Source: Phycisphaerales bacterium
GTDB lineage: Bacteria; Planctomycetota; Phycisphaerae; SM23-33
Direction: 5' to 3'
NCBI GenBank assembly: GCA_003153915.1
Contig: PMBX01000126.1
Span: forward strand, 1 to 10,870
DNA length: 10,870 nt
Part shown: positions 1-6,152 of the stretch, in pieces
Position numbering within the stretch: the first letter of the stretch is position 1
Layout: each line of letters starts with the position of its first letter
Program-made: the position numbers and the translations under genes
Notes under the pieces: generated by a model
What the model was told of the DNA's origin: nothing
The model's input: only the letters and a program-made list of their open reading frames with translations
Database searches by the model: none

Positions 1-605
1 TCGTCGATGTAGATGATGCCCCGCTGTGCGGCCTCCAGGTCGTAGTCGGCCGCCTGGAGCAGGCGCAGCAGGATGTTCTCCACGTCTTCCCCGACATATC
101 CGGCCTCGGTGAGCGTGGTGGCGTCGCCGATGGCGAAGGGCACGTTGAGCACCCTCGCCAGGGAGCGGGCCAGCAGCGTTTTTCCGCACCCGGTCGGTCC
201 GATCAGCAGCACGTTGGACTTGTCGATCTCGATGCTCTCGGTATCTTCGGCCTCGGCGTGGGTGAGGCGCTTGTAGTGGTTGTGCACGGCAACCGACAGC
301 ACCCGCTTGGCGTGTTCCTGGCCGATGACGTACTGGTCCAGGAACTCCTTGATCTGCCGGGGGGTAGGAATCTTGGTGAACATCGGCACGGCCGTGGCGG
401 TCTTCCGCTGCTCCTGGCGGATGATGTTGTGGCAAAGCTCCACGCAACCGGCGCAGATATAGACGCCGCTGGGGCCTTCTACGATCGGACCGGCGTCGTC
501 GCCCCCGCGGTGGCAGAAGCTGCACACCCCGGAAGATCGTTTTCGCCCGCTGCCTTCGCCATTGCCCTTGATCGGGCCTTTAGGACCATTCGGTGAATCG
601 CTCAT
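1..605 (-). CDS. clpX: ATP-dependent Clp protease ATP-binding subunit ClpX (5' part, truncated by window edge)
   Basis: ClpX is the hexameric AAA+ unfoldase that recognises tagged proteins and threads them into the cytoplasmic ClpP peptidase. The first 201 residues are visible; the rest lies beyond the left edge. The N-terminal zinc-binding domain has its four cysteines at C28, C31, C51 and C54. The AAA+ core follows: the conserved QYVIGQ segment (91-96), Walker A GPTGCGKT (136-143), the substrate-gripping pore loop GYVG (169-172) and the beginning of Walker B (IIYID, 197-201), just before the cut. The start is the ATG at 605, preceded by an AAAGGGATGG stretch; an ATG five bases upstream meets a stop at once. 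The gene begins 50 bases after the stop of the SHOCT-like gene on the same strand, so the two are probably co-transcribed; clpP and tig are not seen upstream. Residues 1-25 are a low-complexity Gly/Ser/Lys leader. Assignment is very secure. Confidence 0.97.
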   Translation of the reverse strand, partial: MSDSPNGPKGPIKGNGEGSGRKRSSGVCSFCHRGGDDAGPIVEGPSGVYICAGCVELCHNIIRQEQRKTATAVPMFTKIPTPRQIKEFLDQYVIGQEHAKRVLSVAVHNHYKRLTHAEAEDTESIEIDKSNVLLIGPTGCGKTLLARSLARVLNVPFAIGDATTLTEAGYVGEDVENILLRLLQAADYDLEAAQRGIIYID

Positions 606-655
606 TCCATCCCTTTCCGCATCGCCAGGTCAGCCGGATCGCCAAACCCGGGAGA

Positions 656-952
656 CTAACCTCTTTGGTTGCCTGTTGTTCCATCGTCACGAACAGGGGG
701 GGCACTTGAAGGCCAACCGCCGCCGGATGACCCTTCCACCGACCGCCGCAGTACCTCCGCCCGCAAGGCCGCAAACTCCTGTGGGCTGATCTGCCCTTCC
801 GCCAGCATCCGTTCCAAACCTTCGATGGTAAAACCCGCCATGTCCCGTGGAGAAGGCCCGCGATTCCCGGCCCGGAATCGCCGCCTGGTCCACAAGACCA
901 GGCCCCCCATGCCCATCACCACCGCCAATATCCAATAGATGCCACCTGCCAT
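656..952 (-). CDS. small SHOCT-like membrane protein
   Basis: A predicted 98-residue protein. One hydrophobic segment at the N-terminus (about residues 5-21, IYWILAVVMGMGGLVLW) is followed by a TRRRFR basic cluster, which suggests a single-pass membrane anchor with the rest in the cytoplasm. Residues about 40-66 (IEGLERMLAEGQISPQEF and onwards) match the pattern of the SHOCT domain, a short helical module usually found at the C-terminus of small membrane proteins. The tail is Gly/Ser/Pro-rich. The start chosen is the ATG at 952, which has GGGG about 8 bases upstream; an in-frame GTG at 961 lacks a comparable site. The protein lies 50 bases upstream of clpX on the same strand. Its function is unknown: SHOCT domains are thought to mediate oligomerisation, and a link to ClpX rests on position only. 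Confidence 0.72.
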   Translation of the reverse strand: MAGGIYWILAVVMGMGGLVLWTRRRFRAGNRGPSPRDMAGFTIEGLERMLAEGQISPQEFAALRAEVLRRSVEGSSGGGWPSSAPPVRDDGTTGNQRG

Positions 953-990
953 CGTTTGCACCCCAGCGGCCTGGCCGCCTCGTGCCGCAC

Positions 991-1019
991 ATTGTATCGC
1001 CCTGGAACCTCGGATTCCA
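991..1019 (-). promoter_or_regulatory. possible sigma-70 promoter for the SHOCT-clpX unit
   Basis: Reading the minus strand, TACAAT (991-996, 5/6 to the -10 consensus) lies 17 bases after TGGAAT (1014-1019, only 3/6 to the -35 consensus). Transcription would begin near 984, giving a leader of about 30 bases before the ATG at 952. A short inverted repeat, GGAA/TTCC around 7 bases, overlaps the -35 side. The weak -35 makes this tentative. Confidence 0.33.
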
Positions 1020-1112
1020 TCGCGGCGGCCAATTGCATTCCTTCCCGTCGCTGCCCCTGCGTCCGTGCGATGTATGCCATTGTCGCATGGAGACGCCGGC
1101 CGATTGGGAACC

Positions 1113-1282
1113 GTCTTTTTTTGCGACGCGATGCTGGGCGGACTGGCCCGCTGGCAGAGCGCGGCGGACTATGACGTCCGGTTTGAATACGGGGCGTTCC
1201 GCAACTACCGGCAATTCTGGCGATGCAGGCCGACGCGGCAGGGCGAAGCCGCAGGCAGACCGGCGAATACAGGCGAGCGTGA
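1113..1282 (+). pseudogene. decayed Mut7-C RNase-domain fragment
   Basis: In plus-strand frame 1113 the translation begins VFFCDAMLGGLARW and continues through ADYDVRFEYG. This resembles the N-terminus of the Mut7-C RNase domain (PIN-like), which typically reads as hydrophobic-D-x-MLG-x-LARWLR-x2-GYD and supplies the first catalytic Asp. After FEYG (near 1191) the similarity stops in this frame. In the frame two bases over, the sequence reads PAILAMQADAAGR, which could be the following helix (usual pattern ELL-x-LA-x3-GR), and ends at a TGA at 1280-1282. A frame break, no credible start (the nearest in-frame ATG is 1074 without a clear ribosome site), loss of the distal acidic motifs and a run of seven T point to a remnant. 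It converges on the HEAT-repeat gene, whose stop is 7 bases further on. The rest of the 962-1288 gap shows only a possible promoter (991-1019). Confidence 0.42.
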
Positions 1283-1288
1283 AGTGCT

Positions 1289-3523
1289 CTAATCCTTCGG
1301 GGAGCTTTCCAGGATCAGGGCCTTGATCTGCCCGCTGGGCAGGTCCATGGCGCCCAGGACTTCGGCGGCGGCGTCGCGAATGGATTGCGGCTGCTTGGGG
1401 TCGATGACGGCGGAAACCACGGCCTGGGTGTGCGAATCGGTCAGTTGGCAGCCGAATCTCCTCAGCGACGCGCCCAGGAGCTTGAAAACCTCAATGCGTG
1501 TCTTTTCGGGGGTCTTGGCGTCCATTGCCGCGTCGGCCAGGGCCTGTTGCGCGCCTGCGCCGCCCATCGAGGCCAGAGCTTTTGCCGCGGACATCATGAC
1601 CTCTGCGTTTCGATCGGACAGGACGGCAGTGAGGGCGCCGCGCGTGCGGGAGAGGTCATAGACGGGATTGGCCGTCATGCCCAGCAAGGCAACGGCATTG
1701 GCGGCGCGGATGGTCCATGACGCCGCAGCCGGGGCATCCATCGCAGAAACGCCGACAATCTTGGCTGCCGCCACTAGCGCGGCGGTCACCGCGGCCGACC
1801 CGGCCGATTCGGCGGTAATTACCACGCGCCCGTCAGACTTGGCCAGGGCGGGCAGTTCCGCATCGGCAGAGGCCGCCACTATCGGCACGGCCGCCAGATA
1901 CATTTCCGACCTCAGCGCCAGGATGGCGGCGGCCGGAGGAGGATTTTTGCCCAGCAGGATGACGTCCAGCCCCGCGGCCTCCCTTGCCACGGCCAGGGCC
2001 TTGGTCATTTCCGCCTGGTCCATCACGTCGTAGCCCGCCGTTCGCGCGGCGTCCTTCAGCAAGTTTCGCTGATCACCATCGGCGGCAATCACCAGCGCCC
2101 GTTTGCCGGCGCTTTGCCGCAGCGCCTCGTTGAGCACCGCGATAACCTTTTCGTCGCCCGCGAATCGCTTGGCCGGCAACGCCGTCGCCAAGGTCAACCC
2201 CGCCAGGAAACGGACCTCCCTGTCGGAGTTCGTCAGGGCCTCCACTAATGGACTGCCGACGGCAGCGGACGATTCCACCAGGCTGGCGGCGCCGGCGGTC
2301 CGCGAGAGGGCGTCGATGGCCCGGATGGCCAAGGCGCTGTTGCCGTCGCGCAAGGCCCTGCCCAGCACGTCCTGGAGATAACTAGCGCTACCGGCAAGGG
2401 CGTAGAACCGCCCGGTGGGAGCGTCTGCTTCCTGTGTCGGGTCGGCGGCGCCGGCGGGCAGGTCGATATCCCTGCGAAGCCTGGCAGCCAGCCACAGCGA
2501 CACGGCCGGGTGGAATCCGCCGTCGTGCGACAAGGCGCGGCGGGCCAGGCGCATCGCATAAACATCGCAGAAGATCGCCCGCGGAACGGACCGTATATCC
2601 AATCCAAGCCCCTCGCGCCAGTACCAGACGTTGGCCGTACCGAGTCGCTGATCCGGGGCGACGGAGGGCTGCTGGTTGTAGTATTTCTCCGCCAGTTCAT
2701 AAAACAGGCTGGCGGTGGGCTTTTCCATCGCCGCCTTGCCCGCGCATGAAATCATCGCCGCGGTGGCGACCTGTCGCGTGCGGTCCAGCACGCCTTTGCG
2801 CTCTAAAAGTTCTTTGAGGAACGGCGCCGCATCGGGGTAGCGAATTTGCCCCAGGACATTGGCGGCGATCTCCAGCACGCGCGGGTCCTGGCACTGAAGC
2901 ACTTCCGACAACGGCCGGACGATTCCCTTACCCATGCGAGGCATCACGTTGACGATCCGCTCCGTCAGCGAGGCGGGCGTTTGCGGATCGATCAGTTTGG
3001 CTACCAATTGCGGCATGGCGTATTCGCCGCTCTGTTCCAGGCGCGAGGCGCCGATTTCGTAGGCACGCAAGCTCTTGGCCAGCAGGTCGATGGAGTTGGC
3101 GATCTGATTGGGGTCGGACCGCTCGGACTGATAACCCATCTCGATCATCTTGCGGATGTGCTCGATGATGGGGGCCATGTCCTTGAGCTTCTCGCCGCGG
3201 GCCAGGACGGCTTCGGCGTCGGGTGTTTTGACCGACAGCAGATAGACCTCTCTGGCGGCGGAGGGATAGTCCAGCAGCTTCAGACCGTTGCTGTAGGCCA
3301 TTTCCTCGCGGGCCACCTTGATGCCGTGGATAAAATCCTCCCAACAGGCGGTGATCTGGACACTGTCTTGTGAAACGGATGCCTGGCTGGCCGGGGCAGA
3401 GGGCGCTGAGGCCGCCTCCTGGCCTAGGGCCATCGTCGCCACGCCCACCAACACCACCGCTCCAAGCACACAGGCGGCGGCCAAGGACACCCTGCGGGAC
3501 GGTTCCATTCGATCTGTCACCAT
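1289..3523 (-). CDS. exported HEAT-repeat protein with a degenerate receiver-like insert
   Basis: A predicted 744-residue protein. An N-terminal signal peptide or anchor is clear: basic n-region (R5, R10, R11), hydrophobic core about residues 13-33 and a possible cleavage region at MALGQEA, then an Ala/Ser/Pro/Gln-rich linker to about residue 55. Residues about 60-300 are mostly helical, with HEAT-like pairs near 170-265 (for example VRPLSEVLQCQDPRVLEIAA). HEAT-like helices resume at 375-470 and 600-735 (LTAVLSDRNAEVMMSAAKAL). Between them, residues about 473-590 follow a response-regulator receiver layout, but the phospho-acceptor position is Gly525 (VILLGKN). The start is the ATG at 3523, with GGAGAGG about 6 bases upstream; an in-frame ATG at 3592 would put 23 residues before the signal peptide. 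A consensus promoter lies at 3651-3678. HEAT repeats bind proteins; the actual partner is unknown. Confidence 0.88.
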   Translation of the reverse strand: MVTDRMEPSRRVSLAAACVLGAVVLVGVATMALGQEAASAPSAPASQASVSQDSVQITACWEDFIHGIKVAREEMAYSNGLKLLDYPSAAREVYLLSVKTPDAEAVLARGEKLKDMAPIIEHIRKMIEMGYQSERSDPNQIANSIDLLAKSLRAYEIGASRLEQSGEYAMPQLVAKLIDPQTPASLTERIVNVMPRMGKGIVRPLSEVLQCQDPRVLEIAANVLGQIRYPDAAPFLKELLERKGVLDRTRQVATAAMISCAGKAAMEKPTASLFYELAEKYYNQQPSVAPDQRLGTANVWYWREGLGLDIRSVPRAIFCDVYAMRLARRALSHDGGFHPAVSLWLAARLRRDIDLPAGAADPTQEADAPTGRFYALAGSASYLQDVLGRALRDGNSALAIRAIDALSRTAGAASLVESSAAVGSPLVEALTNSDREVRFLAGLTLATALPAKRFAGDEKVIAVLNEALRQSAGKRALVIAADGDQRNLLKDAARTAGYDVMDQAEMTKALAVAREAAGLDVILLGKNPPPAAAILALRSEMYLAAVPIVAASADAELPALAKSDGRVVITAESAGSAAVTAALVAAAKIVGVSAMDAPAAASWTIRAANAVALLGMTANPVYDLSRTRGALTAVLSDRNAEVMMSAAKALASMGGAGAQQALADAAMDAKTPEKTRIEVFKLLGASLRRFGCQLTDSHTQAVVSAVIDPKQPQSIRDAAAEVLGAMDLPSGQIKALILESSPKD

Positions 3524-3650
3524 GAGAGCCTCTCCATCTTGCAGAAACGCACGTAAGGGCCGGCTCCACGCCGCGGCAGAACCACTCCACATTCTCGCCG
3601 GCGATGCCGCGGCGGCGGGTGCGACAACACCGAAACACCCACCGGCTGCG

Positions 3651-3678
3651 ATTATAGGCCCGCCCGGAGGGGTGTCAA
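3651..3678 (-). promoter_or_regulatory. consensus sigma-70 promoter of the HEAT-repeat gene
   Basis: On the minus strand TTGACA (3673-3678) and TATAAT (3651-3656) are both exact consensus hexamers, 16 bases apart. Transcription would begin near 3644, leaving a leader of about 120 bases before the ATG at 3523. The promoter lies just downstream of a palindromic repeat (3698-3726). Housekeeping sigma factor use and strong basal activity are inferred from the match. Confidence 0.8.
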
Positions 3679-3697
3679 CAACATGGCCCCGATTGCG

Positions 3698-3726
3698 GGT
3701 CTTTCAATCCTTGTCTCACAAGACCG
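3698..3726 (+). repeat. 29-nt palindromic repeat, copy A
   Basis: The unit opens with GGTCTTTC and closes with AAGACCG; GGTCTT pairs with AAGACC. With flanking bases the stem extends to about 10 pairs with one bulged base (3694-3729). The inner part contains TCCTT, present at the same place in copy B at 5480-5508; the two copies match at 24 of 29 positions, loop included. It lies between the aldo/keto reductase stop (3786) and the -35 box of the HEAT-repeat gene (3678). No T-run follows on the minus strand, so a role as an intrinsic terminator is doubtful. The rest of the 3524-3785 gap holds the promoter and leader of the HEAT-repeat gene. Confidence 0.6.
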
Positions 3727-3785
3727 CAAAATATTTCCCGCGTGTCCCGGCGGGGTGATTACGGACCGTCGCAAGGCCGTTGCCG

Positions 3786-4715
3786 CTATTCCACCAGCGA
3801 CGTTAATTGGGCGATTTCCTGTTCGGACAGTGCCCTATCGCCCGCGCTGGCGTTCATGGCGGCCTGGGCGGGAGATTTAGCGCCCGGGATCGCCACCGGA
3901 CAGGCCGGATGCGAGATCACGAACCGCAGGGCGGCGGCGATCATCTCCGAACCGGGTTTCAACACCGCCTTGAGTTTCTCCACCTTGGCCGCCTGGCGGA
4001 GGAACCGTTCGTGGGCCTGCTCTTTGGTGTTCCAGGAGGCCCGCACCGAATCGGTGAACACCGAATCGGCTGAGTATTTCCCCGACAGCATCCCCATCGC
4101 CAACGGTCCGCGGATGAGCACCGCGATACCGTTTTCGCGGCAGTACGGCAGCAGTTCCTTTTCGGCGGAGCGGTTCAGCAGCGAGTAGTTGACCTCCACC
4201 GCCTCGCAGGCGCCACGCGCGTTGAACCGCCGGAGCATCTCCAGGCTGTCGGTGGAGATGCCGTAGGCGCGAATCTTACCCTCTTTCTTAAGCCCCTCGA
4301 AGGCGTCCAGGTACACATCGGGGTTGTCCGGCCGGCCTTCGTGGCAGAGCATCATGTCCACCCAATCGGTTCGCAGGCGGTAGAGGATGGCGTGGGCGCA
4401 GAGGCGGACCAGTTCCGGGTGGGTCTTGGGGACCATGTGGCCGATACGCTGGCCCCAGTGCCCGATCTTGCTGACAATGAAAACCTTGTGGCGGATGCCC
4501 GTCAGCGCCACGCCCAGCCGCTGCTCCGAGAGACCGAAGGGAATACCATACGCCTCGGCGGTGTCGATGAGGTTCATCCCGCCATCCAACGCAGCGCGGA
4601 CTGTCTCGTAGGCGGTCGAGTCATCAACGGGCCCCCACTGATTACTGAGGTTCCACGTGCCCAGCCCGATGGCCGAGACCTTCCAGCCCAGTCTGCCAAA
4701 GTCACGATAAAGCAT
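3786..4715 (-). CDS. aldo/keto reductase
   Basis: A 309-residue protein of the aldo/keto reductase superfamily, a TIM-barrel NAD(P)H-dependent carbonyl oxidoreductase in the cytoplasm. The GLGTW strand is at residues 17-21. The catalytic tetrad is complete: D51 and Y56 in NLIDTAEAYG, K83 in VSKIG, and H125 in MMLCHEG. Further family features are the YGIST strand (about 156-160), NYSLLNR near 180 and the C-terminal PVAIPGAKSPAQAAMNASA segment that holds the cofactor phosphate. Length is usual for the family. The ATG at 4715 is supported by GGAGG about 10 bases upstream. The gene is monocistronic or first in its unit, divergent from the membrane protein at 4894, and its leader carries an inverted repeat (4743-4798). 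Substrate cannot be read from sequence; members of this branch act on sugars, aldehydes or quinone-like compounds. Confidence 0.94.
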   Translation of the reverse strand: MLYRDFGRLGWKVSAIGLGTWNLSNQWGPVDDSTAYETVRAALDGGMNLIDTAEAYGIPFGLSEQRLGVALTGIRHKVFIVSKIGHWGQRIGHMVPKTHPELVRLCAHAILYRLRTDWVDMMLCHEGRPDNPDVYLDAFEGLKKEGKIRAYGISTDSLEMLRRFNARGACEAVEVNYSLLNRSAEKELLPYCRENGIAVLIRGPLAMGMLSGKYSADSVFTDSVRASWNTKEQAHERFLRQAAKVEKLKAVLKPGSEMIAAALRFVISHPACPVAIPGAKSPAQAAMNASAGDRALSEQEIAQLTSLVE

Positions 4716-4742
4716 GGCTCTAAAGCCTCCTTCTTGACGAAA

Positions 4743-4798
4743 CAGCCGCCGTTTACCACCTGTCCGGGGCGCGCTATCGAAAAAAACAACGGCTGCTG
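4743..4798 (-). promoter_or_regulatory. inverted repeat in the aldo/keto reductase leader
   Basis: Arms at 4743-4753 and 4788-4798 (minus strand CAGCAGCCGTT and AACGGCGGCTG) pair at 10 of 11 positions around a 34-base loop. The outer arm begins at the transcription start predicted from the promoter at 4805-4833. The structure ends about 13 bases before the GGAGG ribosome site. It could be a 5' stabilising or regulatory hairpin, or an operator. The evidence is the pairing only. Confidence 0.35.
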
Positions 4799-4804
4799 GG
4801 GACG

Positions 4805-4833
4805 ATTATTGCCAACCACCTCGCCAGCGCCAA
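4805..4833 (-). promoter_or_regulatory. possible sigma-70 promoter of the aldo/keto reductase gene
   Basis: On the minus strand TTGGCG (4828-4833, 4/6) and AATAAT (4805-4810, 5/6) are 17 bases apart. The start would be near 4798, giving a leader of about 83 bases. No comparable promoter is evident for the divergent plus-strand membrane gene in the same 178-base gap. Confidence 0.42.
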
Positions 4834-4893
4834 TGAAAACATCGCATTTGTGCTTTGAGCGCGGCATTGACCGGCGGGGGTTGTGGTGGTGTA

Positions 4894-5463
4894 ATGGCCG
4901 CCATGCTGGGACGGTTACGGCGTACGACTCGGACGGATGTGGGGCTGGCGCTGGCCTTGGTGGGCGTGGCCTACCTGGCCTGGGCGCTGGTGGCGGGAGT
5001 GACGCGCGCCTTGGTCGGCGACCTGATCAGCTTCTCCGACGTTTCCGACCCGGCGCTGCCATTGGCCACGCGCATCGTCCGGGTGGTCTTTGTCGACGCG
5101 GGCGTCGCCCTCGACGTGGCGGGCATCCTCTGGCTGACGGTATCGTTGCTGCTGGTGCTCCGCAGTTCGCGCCAGCGGGTGAGCATCTCGTGGCCCTGGT
5201 TTTCAGCGTTGGTTCAAACCCTGGTGGCCGCCATCGGTGGGATACTGGCGGCATGGGCGGTGCACCTGCCCTACCGTCATATCGCTGCCATGGAGGCCAA
5301 GGAAACGCCCTGGCAGCGCGTCAGCGGAATTTCGCTGCCGGTTCTGCTGGTCCTGGCGCTGCTGATCTGGGTTACCTTCCTGGTGCTCCTGTTGGTGGAA
5401 CGCGCGCGGCTGAACCGCCACGGACCTTCACCCTCCGACGGGCTGCGGACGATGTACCGATAG
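4894..5463 (+). CDS. four-helix integral membrane protein of unknown function
   Basis: A 189-residue protein, the only confident plus-strand gene in the window. Four hydrophobic segments are visible: about residues 16-40 (begins GLALALVGVAYLAWALVAG), 58-88 (ends GILWLTVSLLLVL), 105-123 (VQTLVAAIGGILAAWAVHL) and 144-166 (LPVLLVLALLIWVTFLVLLL). They are followed by a basic ERARLNRHG tail, and the N-terminus is also basic (GRLRRTTR), consistent with both ends in the cytoplasm. Third positions are strongly G/C, which supports this strand over the minus-strand readings. The ATG at 4894 is chosen because the hydrophilic N-terminus begins there; a weak G-rich ribosome site precedes it. ATG 4855 and ATG 4903 are alternatives. 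I recognise no family. It diverges from the aldo/keto reductase gene and converges on the Rrf2 gene. Confidence 0.78.
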   Translation: MAAMLGRLRRTTRTDVGLALALVGVAYLAWALVAGVTRALVGDLISFSDVSDPALPLATRIVRVVFVDAGVALDVAGILWLTVSLLLVLRSSRQRVSISWPWFSALVQTLVAAIGGILAAWAVHLPYRHIAAMEAKETPWQRVSGISLPVLLVLALLIWVTFLVLLLVERARLNRHGPSPSDGLRTMYR

Positions 5464-5479
5464 AGGCAATCCCCCCAAA

Positions 5480-5508
5480 GGTCTTTCTTTCCTTCTCGCA
5501 AAAGACCG
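5480..5508 (+). repeat. 29-nt palindromic repeat, copy B
   Basis: GGTCTTT and AAAGACC form a perfect 7-pair stem around a 14-base pyrimidine-rich loop. It matches copy A (3698-3726) at 24 of 29 positions, including the TCCTT and TC-x-C loop bases. It starts 16 bases after the stop of the plus-strand membrane gene, a suitable place for a terminator, and on the minus strand the stem is followed by TTT. It may therefore serve the two convergent genes in both directions. Confidence 0.6.
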
Positions 5509-5513
5509 GCGGA

Positions 5514-5590
5514 ATCACCAAGCTGGCGAAGACCTCAGAGGCCGCAAAGGAAGAGATTCATTTTTTGCTATTCTTGGCGAGCTTCGTGAT
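5514..5590. repeat. long imperfect hairpin element in the convergent gap
   Basis: Arms of 18 bases at 5514-5531 and 5573-5590 pair with three mismatches (left end ATCACCAAGCTGGCGAAG). The interior has a second stem, GCAAA near 5534 against TTTTGC near 5563, and an A/T-rich core (AAGAGATTCATTTTTT). This organisation resembles the long hairpin repeats often seen in intergenic DNA of planctomycetes and related phyla, but with accumulated mismatches. It follows copy B of the 29-nt repeat directly and lies 36 bases beyond the Rrf2 stop. Together the two elements fill most of the 5464-5625 convergent gap. Confidence 0.5.
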
Positions 5591-5625
5591 CGGACGTGAC
5601 CCAAATGGCCCTGCCTGCCACACCA

Positions 5626-6051
5626 TCAGGCGTGCGCCTGCGAGGCCGTCTTTTCGGCCTCGACGCATCGCGCCAAGGTCATCGTGCCCAGTTTCTCACG
5701 AACGACTCCCTGAAGTTCGCCCCACAGGCCCCGCAGCGAACAGTCCATGCGGTCGCACTTGGGCGGGTTGTGCTGGCAGAGGTTTATCGCCAGCGGGCCT
5801 TCCACCGCCTCAATGACGTCCAGCAACGTGATCCGATCCGCATCGCGGGCCAGTAGATAACCCCCGTGCTTGCCCCGCACCGGAATGATAAGGTCCGCCC
5901 GCGCCAGTGACGAGAATATCTTCACCAGGTACTGTTTGGGCAGTCCCCGCTGCGCGCAGATCACGTCGAGGCTGACCGGTCCCCGGCCGTTTCGCTCGGC
6001 CAGAACCAGCACCCCGCGAATGGCAATCTCCGCGGCGGCGGAAAGCTTCAT
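5626..6051 (-). CDS. Rrf2-family transcriptional regulator with IscR-like cysteine triad
   Basis: A 141-residue winged-helix DNA-binding protein of the Rrf2 family. It begins MKLSAAAEIAIRGVLVLAER, the usual first helix. The helix-turn-helix spans about residues 28-52 (PKQYLVKIFSSLARADLI), and the wing follows (RGKHGGY, 60-65). Three cysteines, C92, C99 and C104, occupy the positions where IscR (C92, C98, C104) and NsrR bind a [2Fe-2S] or [4Fe-4S] cluster. The spacing C-x6-C-x4-C differs slightly from IscR but occurs in other members. A fourth cysteine (C129) is near the C-terminus. The protein probably senses iron-sulfur status, redox state or NO. The start at 6051 is supported by AGGAG 8 bases upstream. 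No isc/suf or NO-detoxification genes are adjacent, so its targets are probably elsewhere, or itself. Confidence 0.92.
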   Translation of the reverse strand: MKLSAAAEIAIRGVLVLAERNGRGPVSLDVICAQRGLPKQYLVKIFSSLARADLIIPVRGKHGGYLLARDADRITLLDVIEAVEGPLAINLCQHNPPKCDRMDCSLRGLWGELQGVVREKLGTMTLARCVEAEKTASQAHA

Positions 6052-6109
6052 GCCGAAAACTCCTAATCCCCGCCCTGCCGCTTCTGGCGGCGGAAGGTCG
6101 GGCCTGGAC

Positions 6110-6145
6110 AAAAACAAAAAAGACCCAAGACTCATTACAAGGGTC
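6110..6145 (-). terminator. hairpin plus T-run after the glycosyltransferase gene
   Basis: On the minus strand GACCC (6141-6145) and GGGTC (6122-6126) flank 14 bases, followed directly by TTTTTTGTTTTT (6110-6121). This is the layout of a Rho-independent terminator, though the stem is only 5 pairs. It lies about 74 bases after the glycosyltransferase stop and 58 bases before the Rrf2 ATG. Confidence 0.5.
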
Positions 6146-6152
6146 ACTATTC

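Noticed and set aside
258..596. 112-codon plus-strand open frame at the left edge
   Set aside because: It is antisense to clpX, whose zinc finger and Walker A are unmistakable on the minus strand.
687..1214. 175-codon minus-strand open frame spanning the SHOCT-like gene
   Set aside because: The translation is Gly/Arg-rich with no domain. The SHOCT-like frame in the same place has a membrane segment and a recognisable module.
2846..3373. 175-codon plus-strand open frame
   Set aside because: It is antisense to the HEAT-repeat gene; biased composition and no motif.
3593..3644. possible leader peptide or riboswitch in the HEAT-repeat leader
   Set aside because: G/C-rich partial pairings are visible, but no known aptamer motif and no short frame with a ribosome site. 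The in-frame ATG at 3592 is treated as an alternative start only.
4341..5816. 491-codon plus-strand open frame
   Set aside because: It runs antisense through the aldo/keto reductase and then out of frame through the membrane protein and the repeats. It has no domain pattern and is a by-product of high GC at third positions.
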